In this document: piece by piece, positions 24,233-33,309 of the stretch
Layout: every line of letters begins with the position of its first letter
How positions within the stretch are numbered: position 1 is the first letter of the stretch
Source: Primula veris
Taxonomy: Eukaryota > Streptophyta > Magnoliopsida > Ericales > Primulaceae
Direction: 5' to 3'
Assembly (NCBI GenBank): GCA_963682055.1
Contig: OY821749.1
Location: forward strand, 5,134,336 to 5,198,335
Length of the DNA stretch: 64,000 nucleotides
Translations under genes and position numbers: made by a program
The notes under the pieces: model-generated
What the model was told of the DNA's origin: nothing
The model's database searches: none
Seen by the model: the letters and a program-made list of their open reading frames with translations, nothing else

Positions 24233-24670
24233 CCGATTTAAAACAAGTAAATGTCACAACATCCGATTTAAAACGAAGTTAAACAAAGCTAAACGATTAA
24301 GGAAAACGAACGATCAAATGCAAGCGAAAAATTGGTCATAGTTTTACCTAAAAACGGTCAATCGCCACAAATGAAAAACAACACAAATAACCCAATCAAC
24401 TAGATATATATGCGCACAAGTTATAATAACATCAAAATCGCATTTCTAGAATTATAAATACGCAATCTCACAACGTCATACAATTTAACACGTAATGATA
24501 AATAGCAACATAAAAAAGATTCATAACATAAATGCAAAGCGTTTGCTACTTATTACATAAATAACATAGTAGTTCGAAAGAAAATGAAAAACAAAGGAAA
24601 TACAACGCAAAATAAAAGAGGGTATTTCTCCCCCTTTGACATCATCAAAAACATAAAAAAAAATAACCGC

Positions 24671-26005
24671 CTAGTCGCGGTGGGAGGTCGCGTCGTCCTC
24701 TTCGTCTTCATCGTCGTTGTTTGGCTCGGCAAGGTTGGGAAAGAAGCCGTTGAACTCTGCCCTTTGCTCGGCGCTCATTCGATCAAGTTCGTCGAGTTCT
24801 TCTTGACCCAGTTTCAAGAATCGAAACATACGACGGGTCATTTGCGTATTTCGATATTGGTTCACATAGAGGGCGTTGTAGAATTCTTCGGTACGCGGAG
24901 AAGGGTTGGAAGATCCGACCTTGGCTTTTCCTCGACCCCGAGAGGGACGGGAAGAGGAAGGGATGTGGGAGGGGGGAAGGGACTCGGAGGAGATAGGCAC
25001 ATCCTCACGAGCGGCTTGCGGTGTGGGCTTAGGGCCGACATACTCTTCTTCTCCGGGGGTAAGAGGAGCATAGTCGGGGCCGGACACCCGCTTACTGGAC
25101 CAAGTAATGGTCTTGTCAGTAGTGTTGACTTTAATGGACATTTTGGCAAGATAAGAGGTGTCCCAAATGTGTTTGTCCTTGTTCTTGAACAGGGTTCCAC
25201 CGGGAACGAGGTTCATGTCTTTTAAGATGGCCGAAATCAAGGCACCGTAAGGTAACCCATTCTTGGATTTCGTTTTTAGCGAATCCATCTTAAAGAAGAT
25301 GAGTGTCGCAAAGTCAAGTTTGACTCGGCGATGGATGCACCCTAGAAGAAAGATGTACTCATTGGTAACATCCGTGAAGTTTGAGCTATGGGGGAGGACA
25401 ATATGGGAGAGGATATGGTAGGCTAATTTATTTCGGAAGAGAAGGCCGTGGGCTTTGTTAGAGCGATTGTTGTGGGTGGGATGAAATAGCTCATCTTTGA
25501 AATCGGTAAAATTAACGATTTGGAGCATTTCGCAAAGTTCGTCACTTTGCTCGTACACCCCCTCAGCATCGCGGTGTAGAAGATTTCGTAAACGGTCTAT
25601 ACCGTAAACGAAGGGTTGGCCATTAAACGATGAACGCAAGCGGAGTGCGTCATCATGACCCCTATCAAAAACTAGGTTATGGTGAAATTCATATATATTT
25701 TCAGTGAAGAAAGGCTCTTTTAGAGTAAGAATTACGTTGAGTTTTTGGAAGTTTAAATCTTGCATGAGAAGGGAAAAACGTTCAAGGAATAGAGGCATAT
25801 CTATGGTAAAGTTAGTCAATATACCTCTTTTACCCATTGTAGGTGGATAGAGAAGAGGAAGAGAGCCGGAAGAGCCACCGGGGCCCGATGGTGGAGCGGT
25901 GGAGGAGCCGGTTCGTCGACTGCGAGGAACACGCGTCGGAGGCACGTAGTCGTCCTCATTTTCATCAACGAGGGAGGGTTGCGTCACTTTCTTGGTACGA
26001 ACCAT
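24671..26005 (-). CDS. Plant transposon protein-like ORF (PF20167 type), MULE cargo
   Basis: An intact 444-codon frame starts at ATG 26005. The N-terminus is basic and proline/serine-rich. The central part (about 60-290) has the layout of the family called 'putative plant transposon protein' (Pfam PF20167, Transposase_32): a globular region with LLFRNKLAYHILSHIVLPHS, then FTDVTNEYIFLLGCIHRRV, then KNGLPYGALISAIL. The tail holds a basic SRPSRGRGKAK patch and ends in a strongly acidic DDEDEEDD run. The function of this family is unknown and it is not a demonstrated transposase. The upstream region contains CTTATATATAAAA on the minus strand near 26165-26180, so it may have its own promoter and a leader of about 170 bp. 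It lies between two direct copies of array plus copia tail, suggesting capture as a cassette. An intact frame in such surroundings suggests recent capture or selection; neither is shown. Confidence 0.7.
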   Translation of the reverse strand: MVRTKKVTQPSLVDENEDDYVPPTRVPRSRRTGSSTAPPSGPGGSSGSLPLLYPPTMGKRGILTNFTIDMPLFLERFSLLMQDLNFQKLNVILTLKEPFFTENIYEFHHNLVFDRGHDDALRLRSSFNGQPFVYGIDRLRNLLHRDAEGVYEQSDELCEMLQIVNFTDFKDELFHPTHNNRSNKAHGLLFRNKLAYHILSHIVLPHSSNFTDVTNEYIFLLGCIHRRVKLDFATLIFFKMDSLKTKSKNGLPYGALISAILKDMNLVPGGTLFKNKDKHIWDTSYLAKMSIKVNTTDKTITWSSKRVSGPDYAPLTPGEEEYVGPKPTPQAAREDVPISSESLPPSHIPSSSRPSRGRGKAKVGSSNPSPRTEEFYNALYVNQYRNTQMTRRMFRFLKLGQEELDELDRMSAEQRAEFNGFFPNLAEPNNDDEDEEDDATSHRD

Positions 26006-26229
26006 ATTGGAATTTATTACGGATAAAAAAATTGGGTTTTTGAAGAATTGGGATTTTTTAAGAAAACGGAATGAATCGAGAGTGATTATACGGATAATAA
26101 GAGGAATTGGGTAATATATTTAAAGAAAATTGGGATTTTTGGGTGATTTGATGAAAAGGGGGCGAATTTTTTATATATAAGAGAGAGAGATAGTTTTGAG
26201 ATAATGAAAATTAGGGTTTGAAAGAATTA

Positions 26230-26400
26230 AAAGGCTGAAAGACAGAAAAACGATCGGTCGTTTTCGGAATCGATCGGTCGTTTTGGAAAAAATTGTTCCA
26301 GTGAGCACATTAAAAAAATGATCGGTCGTTTTTTCAGAACGATCGGTCGTCTGTGTAAAAACGATCGGTCGTTTTTACAGAACGATCGGTCGACTGTAAC
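26230..26400. repeat. Internal copy of the GATCGGTCGT palindrome array
   Basis: Units CGATCGGTCGTTTT, ACGATCGGTCGTCTGTG and ACGATCGGTCGACTGTAA repeat here. The block from about 26300 to 26460, including the following GACACTGATTTGGCAAAAA, is a direct repeat of 23888-24046. Its presence inside the element, away from both ends, marks an internal duplication. Confidence 0.85.
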
Positions 26401-26513
26401 CAATTTTCAGAACAAGAATTTTTGCACTTTTCGACACTGATTTGGCAAAAAAATATATATAAAATTAGTAAAATATATATAAAATCAATCAATTATATAT
26501 ATAGATGTACAAG

Positions 26514-26665
26514 TCACACATCAAACATGCCTAACTCTCGTCGAATAAAACAAAATTGTTTTTCGTTAAGGGGTTTTGTAAAAATATCGGCTAGTTGCCT
26601 ATCGTACTTATATATTCAAGTATAATATCCCCTTTTCGAAAAATTAATATGTTTATCTTCTCAAA
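26514..26665 (-). pseudogene. Copia RNase H tail (copy A)
   Basis: On the minus strand, after one frame jump, the reading ends LADIFTKPLNEKQFCFIRR and ELGMFDV before a TGA at 26514-26516. This is the extreme C-terminus of a copia polyprotein. Just upstream GDIILEYIST is in a neighbouring frame. It is followed, as in copy B, by the GCCAAATCAGTGTCG segment and the palindrome array. Confidence 0.7.
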
Positions 26666-26784
26666 AAACAGTATGAAAAAACACTGAGAATAAATATAGA
26701 TATTTCATCTTAAAAAAGACAATTACAAGCGGAAAATTAAAATAGTACAAGATACATATTGTCTCGTTTAAGCTACAGCTAAAA

Positions 26785-29273
26785 TCATAAGCGTCGAGCA
26801 CGTATTGGATACGGACACTTACGACAATCATGTCCTCGCCCTTGACAACTAGAACATCTCATAAGTGCTCGTCTCTCCGACTGATCCATACCATTATGAA
26901 TACGAGTAGATCTTGGACGACCCCTTTCTCTTAAAAGAGTAAGATCCGGAAGAAATAATCTATCACATGAATCCCAATAGTCTTGATGCCGAAGTGGAAA
27001 AAATTGCGCCGAGTACGTACCTTCGTATGATTCAAGAGTGTAATATTTTACTATGTAAGCTTCCCAATCAAGACGGTTTGCAGCACATACGAAAAACACA
27101 TGTGAACACGGGATTCCATCACTCTGCCACTTACCGCAATCGCATTGCCAAAGTGAAAAGTCGACAACTTGAGTATTGCCTCCCCTGGAATTTCTTGAAC
27201 TTGTACAACGGAATAAACCCCTCTTTCATAATCGAATGTAACATTGGTATGACCAATGTCCGACTTACGTTTCTCTAAAATTTTGAGGATATTGGGACCA
27301 TATCTTGTACCGCTGTTTCTCATCCCCATTACTATCTTTTTCCGCTCGCAAAAATAGTGTACCAACTTATAGAAAATAAGCTGTACAGCAGCAGTGATTG
27401 GTAAATTACGAGCAGCTTTTAAAACATTATTGAAAATTTCAGCCATGTTTGTGGTCATGTTACCATGTCGTCTCCCTTTATCATGAAAATATGACCATTT
27501 TTCCGCAGGCTCTTTTATCAACCATTGATATGCTTGAGGATTCATCACTTTTATTGCTTCCATGATTCTTTTCAATTTTCTTTCTTGTAATTCCCAAATG
27601 GCGTTCTCCACTAACTTGTGTAAGTCAGGATCTCCTCTGAAAACTTTCTTAAAATTATCAAAAAAATGATTTGAACAATATCGATGAACAAAAACTTGAC
27701 CACGCCAAACTCCTCTCACTGCACTTAGAATACCAGCATGTCTATCCGAAATTAGACAAATATTCGCACGCTCTTTAATCACATGTCGCATAATGTTACA
27801 AAGAAAATAGCTCCACGAAATTGTACTCTCCTCAGCAACAAATGCACAACCAATGGGAAAAACATGATTATCTGCATCCGAAGCCATGGCCAACAAAATC
27901 TTACCTTTATACTTCCCATATAAGTGAGTAGCATCAATAGCGATAACTGGCCTACAATACTGAAAAATATCAATAACGGCCTTAAATGTGAAGAAAAATC
28001 TGTTCAATACCTCACCCACTGGATTTCCTACCACATCGTAAACTGGCGTTGTCTCATAATCCGCTACGGTACCGGGATTATACTTTTGAAGCGCTTTCAT
28101 AAATTTAGGTAAAACCTTATACGAGTCTTCCCAATTACCAAATATCTCTGCGATTACTTTTTGTTTACCTAAATAAGCTTTTTTGTATGAAACTGACATT
28201 TCAAAGCGGGCATTCACAATCTCTTTAACTAATGAAATCTTCATCATAGGATTAGTTGTGATGGCATTTCGAATGGTTTGGGCAACAAGATTGGAATCTA
28301 ACTGTGGATGATCATTTGTAAGCTCGGCATGAATGCATGTATGAGGACCGTTGTACACCGACACTTCAAAAAATCCATGTTTTTTTCTTAGTGAAGCTCG
28401 TAGTTTCCATTTGCATTTTTGAGTTTCGGCCAGTTTACAACGAATTTCCCAAAATTTTGCCTTCGAACTTTTAGTGCAAAAATGGATGTTACGTTTGATT
28501 GACCAAAGTTTTATTCCCTTTTTCAACATTTCTTTATCCATAAATAAAAGACCAATAAAAGGATCATTAACTTGAGGATCCCAAAATCCAGGATACATCA
28601 TATAATTTTGTCTCTGGTTACTATAATTTTCTTGAGTGTCGAACGGTTCATTAAACAAAATTGACATTGGTTGATGCATAGGAATTTCATCGGGAATAGT
28701 ATTATTCGGCCGTTGTGACCCAATTGATTGGTCGTTTTCATCCTCATTCATATACGACCCCATTTTACATGATAATCCTTCATAGTCAACTTCTTCTACA
28801 TTTTCTTTGTCATCGTCAGACTCGTATTCGCTAATATTGACGTCCGGATATTCATCATCTGGTTCATCCCCAAGTTCTATCTCAATTATATTGTTCGACC
28901 AACCAATATTCTCTGACAATCGACACACTGCATCCAAATGTGTCAAATCTGGTTCGTTGTTCTTAGAATATACCTCTGGCATTGGCTCTTGTCGAATGAG
29001 TGTTCTACTTGATGTACCGATTTTATTAGTGGAAAGAATATTATAATACGACCCGTAATCTTGATCAGAAGAGTAAATTTGCTCAATTTCAACATATAGC
29101 TCTATAAACGTTCTTCCATTTTCTTCTATTAACTCAAGCATGGTTTCCAACGAATCATTATCATCAACAGCCAATCGCATATATTTAAACTCAGTAAGTG
29201 TAGTCAGATATGGATAACGACATGTTAAACTCAAACGATTTGAAGTCGATGATACATCAAGTTCCTTAAACAA
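26785..29273 (-). CDS. MULE (MuDR-like) transposase, one frameshift before the SWIM finger
   Basis: The main frame (29273 to 27051, 740 codons) starts MFKELDVSST. It has an N-terminal PB1-like region (about 20-65), an acidic linker (130-190), a MuDR DNA-binding domain (about 238-315) and a MULE transposase core with DDE candidates D447 (AIDATHLYG), D510 (ISDRHAGI) and E612 (TNMAEIFN), plus CSNH at 533-536. Near 27186 (CCAGGGGAGGC on the minus strand) the reading frame shifts. The other frame continues as a SWIM zinc finger, CDCGKWQSDGIPCSH, then CSSCQGRGHDCRKCP, to a stop at 26785. A one-base deletion explains it. In Mutator transposases the core excises and inserts the element and the SWIM/CCHC region contributes to DNA binding. 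Promoter and start lie in the 410 bp before the right TIR. Confidence 0.9.
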
Positions 29274-29684
29274 TTTTTACAAAAATTTGTCATATGTCGT
29301 GTTTCTAGATATTTTTAAAAAAAATTTATAAGAAATATCATAAGATAACCACTCGCTAATAGTTTCCATCATCGTACCTCCCCAATAACACATAATTGTA
29401 GGATTTTTCATTTCGATAACCACACGGTCAAACTATCAATTTTACTCAAATAATACTCAACAACACAACAAAATAGTGGAAAAAACCGAGTCTTTACAAA
29501 ATACTGAGTCTTATAGAAACATAGAGTCTCAACAAAATATTGAGTTTTTACCTGTTTTGGAAGAGCTCTGAGATTTGCCCTAAAATATGATGGGAGAATA
29601 AAAATGATCTAAGAGCTCTGCTTTTTTTTTTTTACAGTAGCTCTGGGAAAAGAGATGAGTTTTTTTAAATAGGAAGTATTTCTG

Positions 29685-29934
29685 AAAAATGACCGATCGA
29701 AATGGACAAAACGACCGATCGTTGTTGGTCTGAAAAACGACCGATCGAAATGGCCAAAACGACCGATCGTTTTTGGTCCAAATTGTTCCAGAAAGTTCAT
29801 GATAAAAACGACCGGTCGTTTTTACCATTTCGATCGGTCGTTTTTCAGAAGTAGACCATTTTGGGAATTTTAAAGAAAGGTAGCCCATTCTGGAATTTTT
29901 CAATCCCAGATAGACCATTTCAGCAAAAAAACTC
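29685..29934 (-). repeat. Right TIR of the 6.4-kb MULE
   Basis: Inverted partner of 23557-23805. From the outside inward it reads GAGTTTTTTTGCTGAAATGG, then the CGATCGGTCG palindrome units. Unlike the left side, the array stops at the end of the inverted match. Confidence 0.92.
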
Positions 29935-29943
29935 CTTATTTTA

Positions 29944-30298
29944 AATGAGTAAAATCTAACTGTGTCTTGCTCTTATAGCTCTTCCTATTGTCAGCCAGCA
30001 ACATCCTCCAGTCTTTCATTACTTATCTAGTTCCGTGACGTGTTAAAAAGTTATCTCGGTAGAAAAAAAATAATTGTTCAACTCTCAAGCTCACATTTTC
30101 AATATAAACTAAAAATGGTGGTGTACATATATTTTATTATATGTACGAAATCAATGCTCTCGAAGTGTTTAATTCAACCTAACGTCAATAGCCTAAAGCG
30201 TTTTTCCACGACCCTGACAAACAAGAACCAAACAACACAAGATAAGGTCTGGTAATATTTACCTAGATTAATATAATGTTATTTTGACTATATTAGGT
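29944..30298. other. Spacer between the two MULE-like elements
   Basis: About 355 bp of AT-rich sequence with no gene or repeat that I recognise. Confidence 0.5.
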
Positions 30299-30307
30299 TA
30301 TAGGAAT

Positions 30308-30460
30308 GAGGTTGGATTTTTATACTACGTTTTTTCTGAAAAAACGTACAAACCGTAGAAAAAATCTACGGTTTATAGTGATTTTATGCAGACCGTAGAT
30401 TTAATCTACGGTTTGCAGTTAATCACTGTAAACCGTAGATTAAATCTACGATTTGCAGCG
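30308..30460 (+). repeat. Left TIR of the 3.0-kb element with CCGTAGATTTAATCTACGG palindromes
   Basis: After GAGGTTGG...CTGAAAAAACGTAC, about three near-perfect palindromes (CCGTAGA...TCTACGG) follow at about 44-46 bp spacing with TAGTGATTTTATGCAG-like spacers. It matches the inverse of 33080-33300. Confidence 0.85.
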
Positions 30461-30760
30461 TTTTTCAGAATTTACACAGTCAGTCCCTATTTTTCAGAAA
30501 TTACACAGTCAGTCCCTGCGCAAAAATTACACAGACAGTCCCTGAAAAAACAGAATGTTACGTTTTAAAAAAACAAAAACAAATATTTATATTATTCTCT
30601 CTCTCTTTCTCTCAAAAACCCAAATTTTTCATCAAAAATAACCCAAATCAATCAACCACAATAACTATCAACTTTCTTAACAAAAAACCCCAAATCATCA
30701 ATCAAATTTATCCATAATTCAAGTTATTTCTTTTATTCTCTAATTTATTATTTTTTTTGT

Positions 30761-31211
30761 GTAATTTCAATTTATAAAATAGGAAAAAATATATAAAATA
30801 TGCAAATCCATAATTCACTTAGCTATATATAATTGTTTGTTGTTTGTTTATATTAATTATAGAAATTATAATAATTGTTGATATTTGTCCCATTTTTGTA
30901 TTATTATTTTTTTTTTTGTAATTTCAATTTGAAAAATAGGAAAAAATATATAAAATATGCAAATCCATAATTCACTTAGCTATATATAATTATTTGTTGT
31001 TTGTTTATATTAATTATAGAAATTATAATAATTGTTGATATTTGTCCCATTTTTGCATTATTTATTTTTTTTTGTGTAATTTCAATTTGTAAAATAGGAA
31101 AAAATATATAAAATATGCAAATCCATAATTCACTTAGCTATATATAATTGTTTGTTGTTTGTTTATATTAATTATAGAAATTATAATAATTGTTGATATT
31201 TGTCCCATTTA
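30761..31211 (+). repeat. Three tandem copies of a 157-bp AT-rich unit
   Basis: Copies start with GTAATTTCAATTT at 30761, 30918 and 31076. Each includes AAATATGCAAATCCATAATT and ends TTGTCCCATTT. Copies are nearly identical, so duplication is recent. Confidence 0.9.
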
Positions 31212-31439
31212 ATAAAAAAATTAGGGTTTTTATTCAAATTTGTTTATTTAGATATTTATTACTAATGGTTTGGTTATGATGTTACATGTTTATGATGGTT
31301 ATTTGTTTTGATTGAGAAAAATAAAAATTGTTACGCTTTATTAATATTTACCCGTTTTGAAAATTAGGGGTTTTTTATAAAATTATGTTTTTTAATTAGT
31401 TTGTTTGCCCAAATCACCAATAAAAATTGGGGTTGTTGA

Positions 31440-31700
31440 TATTTTATCCGTTTTATAAAAAAATTGAGTTATCATTGTTTGGTTATCATTGTTTGGTTAT
31501 GATTAAAAAATTGAATTATCATTGTTTGGTTATAATTGAGTTATCATTGTTTGGTTATTATTAATTGGTTATCATTGAGTTATCATTATTTAGTTATAAT
31601 TAATTGATTATCATTGAGTTATCATTGTTTGGTTATCATTAATTGGTTATCATTGTTTAATTAGATAATTAAAATAATTGTTTGGTTATCATTAAATGTG
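31440..31700 (+). repeat. TTATCATTGTTTGG minisatellite
   Basis: Variants of TTATCATTGTTTGG, TTATCATTGAG and TTATTAATTGG alternate for about 250 bp immediately before the coding frame. Confidence 0.8.
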
Positions 31701-31746
31701 TATGTTTCTTATGTTGTTTTTATTGTTAAAAATAAAAATAGTTAGG

Positions 31747-32223
31747 ATGGCAGAGCCAGGTCCACAGATTAAAGACAGGATGGGCATTTTACGACAGATG
31801 AAGGACTTGGACGCTGAAGTATCTCGGGTTCGTCATCACATGACTGATCTCGAGAAAGAGTTCGGGATTCTGCCGTTGAGTTTGTTCGACTCACATCCCG
31901 AGGAGACCCTTAAGTGGACTGAGATCTTAGCCTTGAGCCGCCAGCTCGACCAGTTGTTGTTGCGTAGAAATCATTTGGCTAACTCTTGGGATCAAGCTCA
32001 GGAAGAGTTTGACAACGGTCTTCAGGGCCTAGCTAGCATGATGGTTAAAAATGCTCGGCTCAAGGAACATATCACTGCCCTTACCAGAGAGAATACCGCC
32101 CTTACCGGGGAGAATGAGTGTTTGGTTGTCATGAACGACTCATACCAAGCTCGGTTAGATTGCTCTGCTCGGGTGGCTTTCTCTCGGTCCGGCAGTTCGG
32201 TTTTTCCGCCCATTGATCCTTAA
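31747..32223 (+). CDS. Predicted coiled-coil protein carried by the MULE-like element
   Basis: A 158-codon frame from ATG 31747 (MAEPGPQIKDRMG) to TAA 32223. An ATG at 31696 would add 17 AT-encoded hydrophobic residues, so I prefer the later start. The product is rich in leucine, glutamate and arginine with heptad-like stretches (LRQMKDLDAEVSRVRHH, ILALSRQLDQLLLRR, LKEHITALTRENTAL), predicting coiled coils over most of its length, and a serine/proline tail. No catalytic domain is recognised. The frame is markedly more GC-rich than its flanks, which suggests a captured host or transposon gene fragment. It resembles coiled-coil cargo of Pack-MULEs in setting only. Confidence 0.6.
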   Translation: MAEPGPQIKDRMGILRQMKDLDAEVSRVRHHMTDLEKEFGILPLSLFDSHPEETLKWTEILALSRQLDQLLLRRNHLANSWDQAQEEFDNGLQGLASMMVKNARLKEHITALTRENTALTGENECLVVMNDSYQARLDCSARVAFSRSGSSVFPPIDP

Positions 32224-33060
32224 TTTTAAATGTCTTTCCTTCATTGTTGTATTTTCGTTGCTTTGTTCTTATCCCATCTGTGCCTAATTAGTGGGCCCCC
32301 TTTTGTAATTCGTAATTTACTCTATTTAATTTGAACTGCTGCTAACGCCTCATTTCTTGTGCCTTTTTGTACTTTGGACTGTTGTGACGCCTCGTATCTT
32401 TTGTCTCTTCGTTTATTGCACCGCTTCGTACTTCGTGCCTTTGATATTTGCATTTTCTTTTATTTTTGAACTACTGCAACGCTTCGTAGTTTGTGCCTCT
32501 TAATCAGTTTTTTATTTTTAATTTTATGTAAATTACTCTTTTTTCCAAGTTGCTGTAAATTTATATGATGTATCATGTTTAATAAATATGTTTTATGAAA
32601 TTTAGTTAATGTTTGCATATTGAGTTAATTTCTTTTATGAAATTTATATAATTTATGATTGTTTCATTCAATAAAATTGACGATTGACACCAAATTGACG
32701 ATTTACTTAATGTTTCATATTGCGTTATACAAGTGTTAAAAACAAACCAAAAACACTTCACAAAAATTGACGATTTAGTTAATGTTTCAATAAATCTCAA
32801 CTTATACACTTGACAAAAAGATAACATGAACTAAAAATATAAAATTTATCAAATCAACTTTTTTTGTGTAAATTTATGTAAATTTTGTGTTTATTTTGAG
32901 AGATTGTTAAAATTTTGGTAATTTATTTTATGTCAAATTTTAAGAATAAGACATTTAGTTTTTTTATTAAAAAAATTATGTTTAATTTGAAAAAAATATT
33001 CAGTATTTTAATTTTAATTGTTAAAATTGACCAAATTTATTTTATGTAAATTTTTTTAAT
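32224..33060. other. 3' part of the second MULE-like element, no gene
   Basis: Follows the coiled-coil frame. The words CTTCGTACTTCGTGCC, GCTTCGTAGTTTGTGCC and GCCTCGTATCTTTTGTC recur at 32380-32500, then AT-rich filler with ATTGACGATTTA/ATTGACGATTTAGTTAATG repeats at 32680-32785. Confidence 0.5.
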
Positions 33061-33067
33061 GAAAAAA

Positions 33068-33300
33068 TGCTGCAAACCGTAGATTTAATCTACGGTTTAC
33101 AGTGATTAACTGCAAACCGTAGATTAAATCTACGGTCTGCATAAAGTCACTGCAAAACGTAGATTTAATCTACGGTTTGCAGTGATTTTATGCAGACCGT
33201 AGATTTAATCTACGGTTTGTATAAAATCACTGCAAACCGTAGAAAAAATCTATGATTTGTGCGTTTTTTCAGAAAAAGTGTAGTATAAAAATCCAACCTC
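33068..33300 (-). repeat. Right TIR of the 3.0-kb element
   Basis: Five palindromic CCGTAGA...TCTACGG units in a row (33077-33265), then the inverted GAGGTTGGATTTTTATACTA end. The right side has more units than the left, so the two arrays differ in copy number. Confidence 0.85.
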
Positions 33301-33309
33301 TGTAGAAAT

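Larger units (their letters stand above)
23557..29934 (-). mobile_element. Mutator-like (MULE) DNA transposon, 6.4 kb, with cargo
   Basis: Terminal inverted repeats (23557-23805 and 29685-29934) begin GAGTTTTTTTGCTG and match almost base for base for about 250 bp. They are flanked by an exact 9-bp duplication CTTATTTTA (23548-23556 and 29935-29943), the size made by Mutator transposases. Inside, on the minus strand, lies a MULE transposase (26785-29273) plus a cargo block at 24.0-26.7 kb containing a PF20167-like ORF, two pieces of copia RNase H and internal copies of the palindrome array. Near-identical TIRs and an exact TSD indicate a recent insertion. A single frameshift in the transposase suggests this copy may no longer be autonomous. 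Confidence 0.92.
30308..33300 (+). mobile_element. Second MULE-like element (3.0 kb), non-autonomous, palindrome TIRs
   Basis: Ends GAGGTTGGATTTTTATACTAC (30308) and its inverse at 33280-33300 are followed inward by arrays of AACCGTAGATT/AATCTACGGTT units. Flanks give an imperfect 9-bp duplication: TATAGGAAT (30299-30307) versus TGTAGAAAT (33301-33309), 7 of 9 matching. Long TIRs and a 9-bp TSD suggest the Mutator superfamily. There is no transposase, only one coiled-coil ORF and AT-rich repeats, so it would depend on a transposase supplied elsewhere. Confidence 0.72.

Noticed and set aside
24584..25225. Plus-strand ORF of 213 codons
   Set aside because: Antisense shadow of the 444-codon minus-strand ORF, with valine/glycine-rich translation and no motif.
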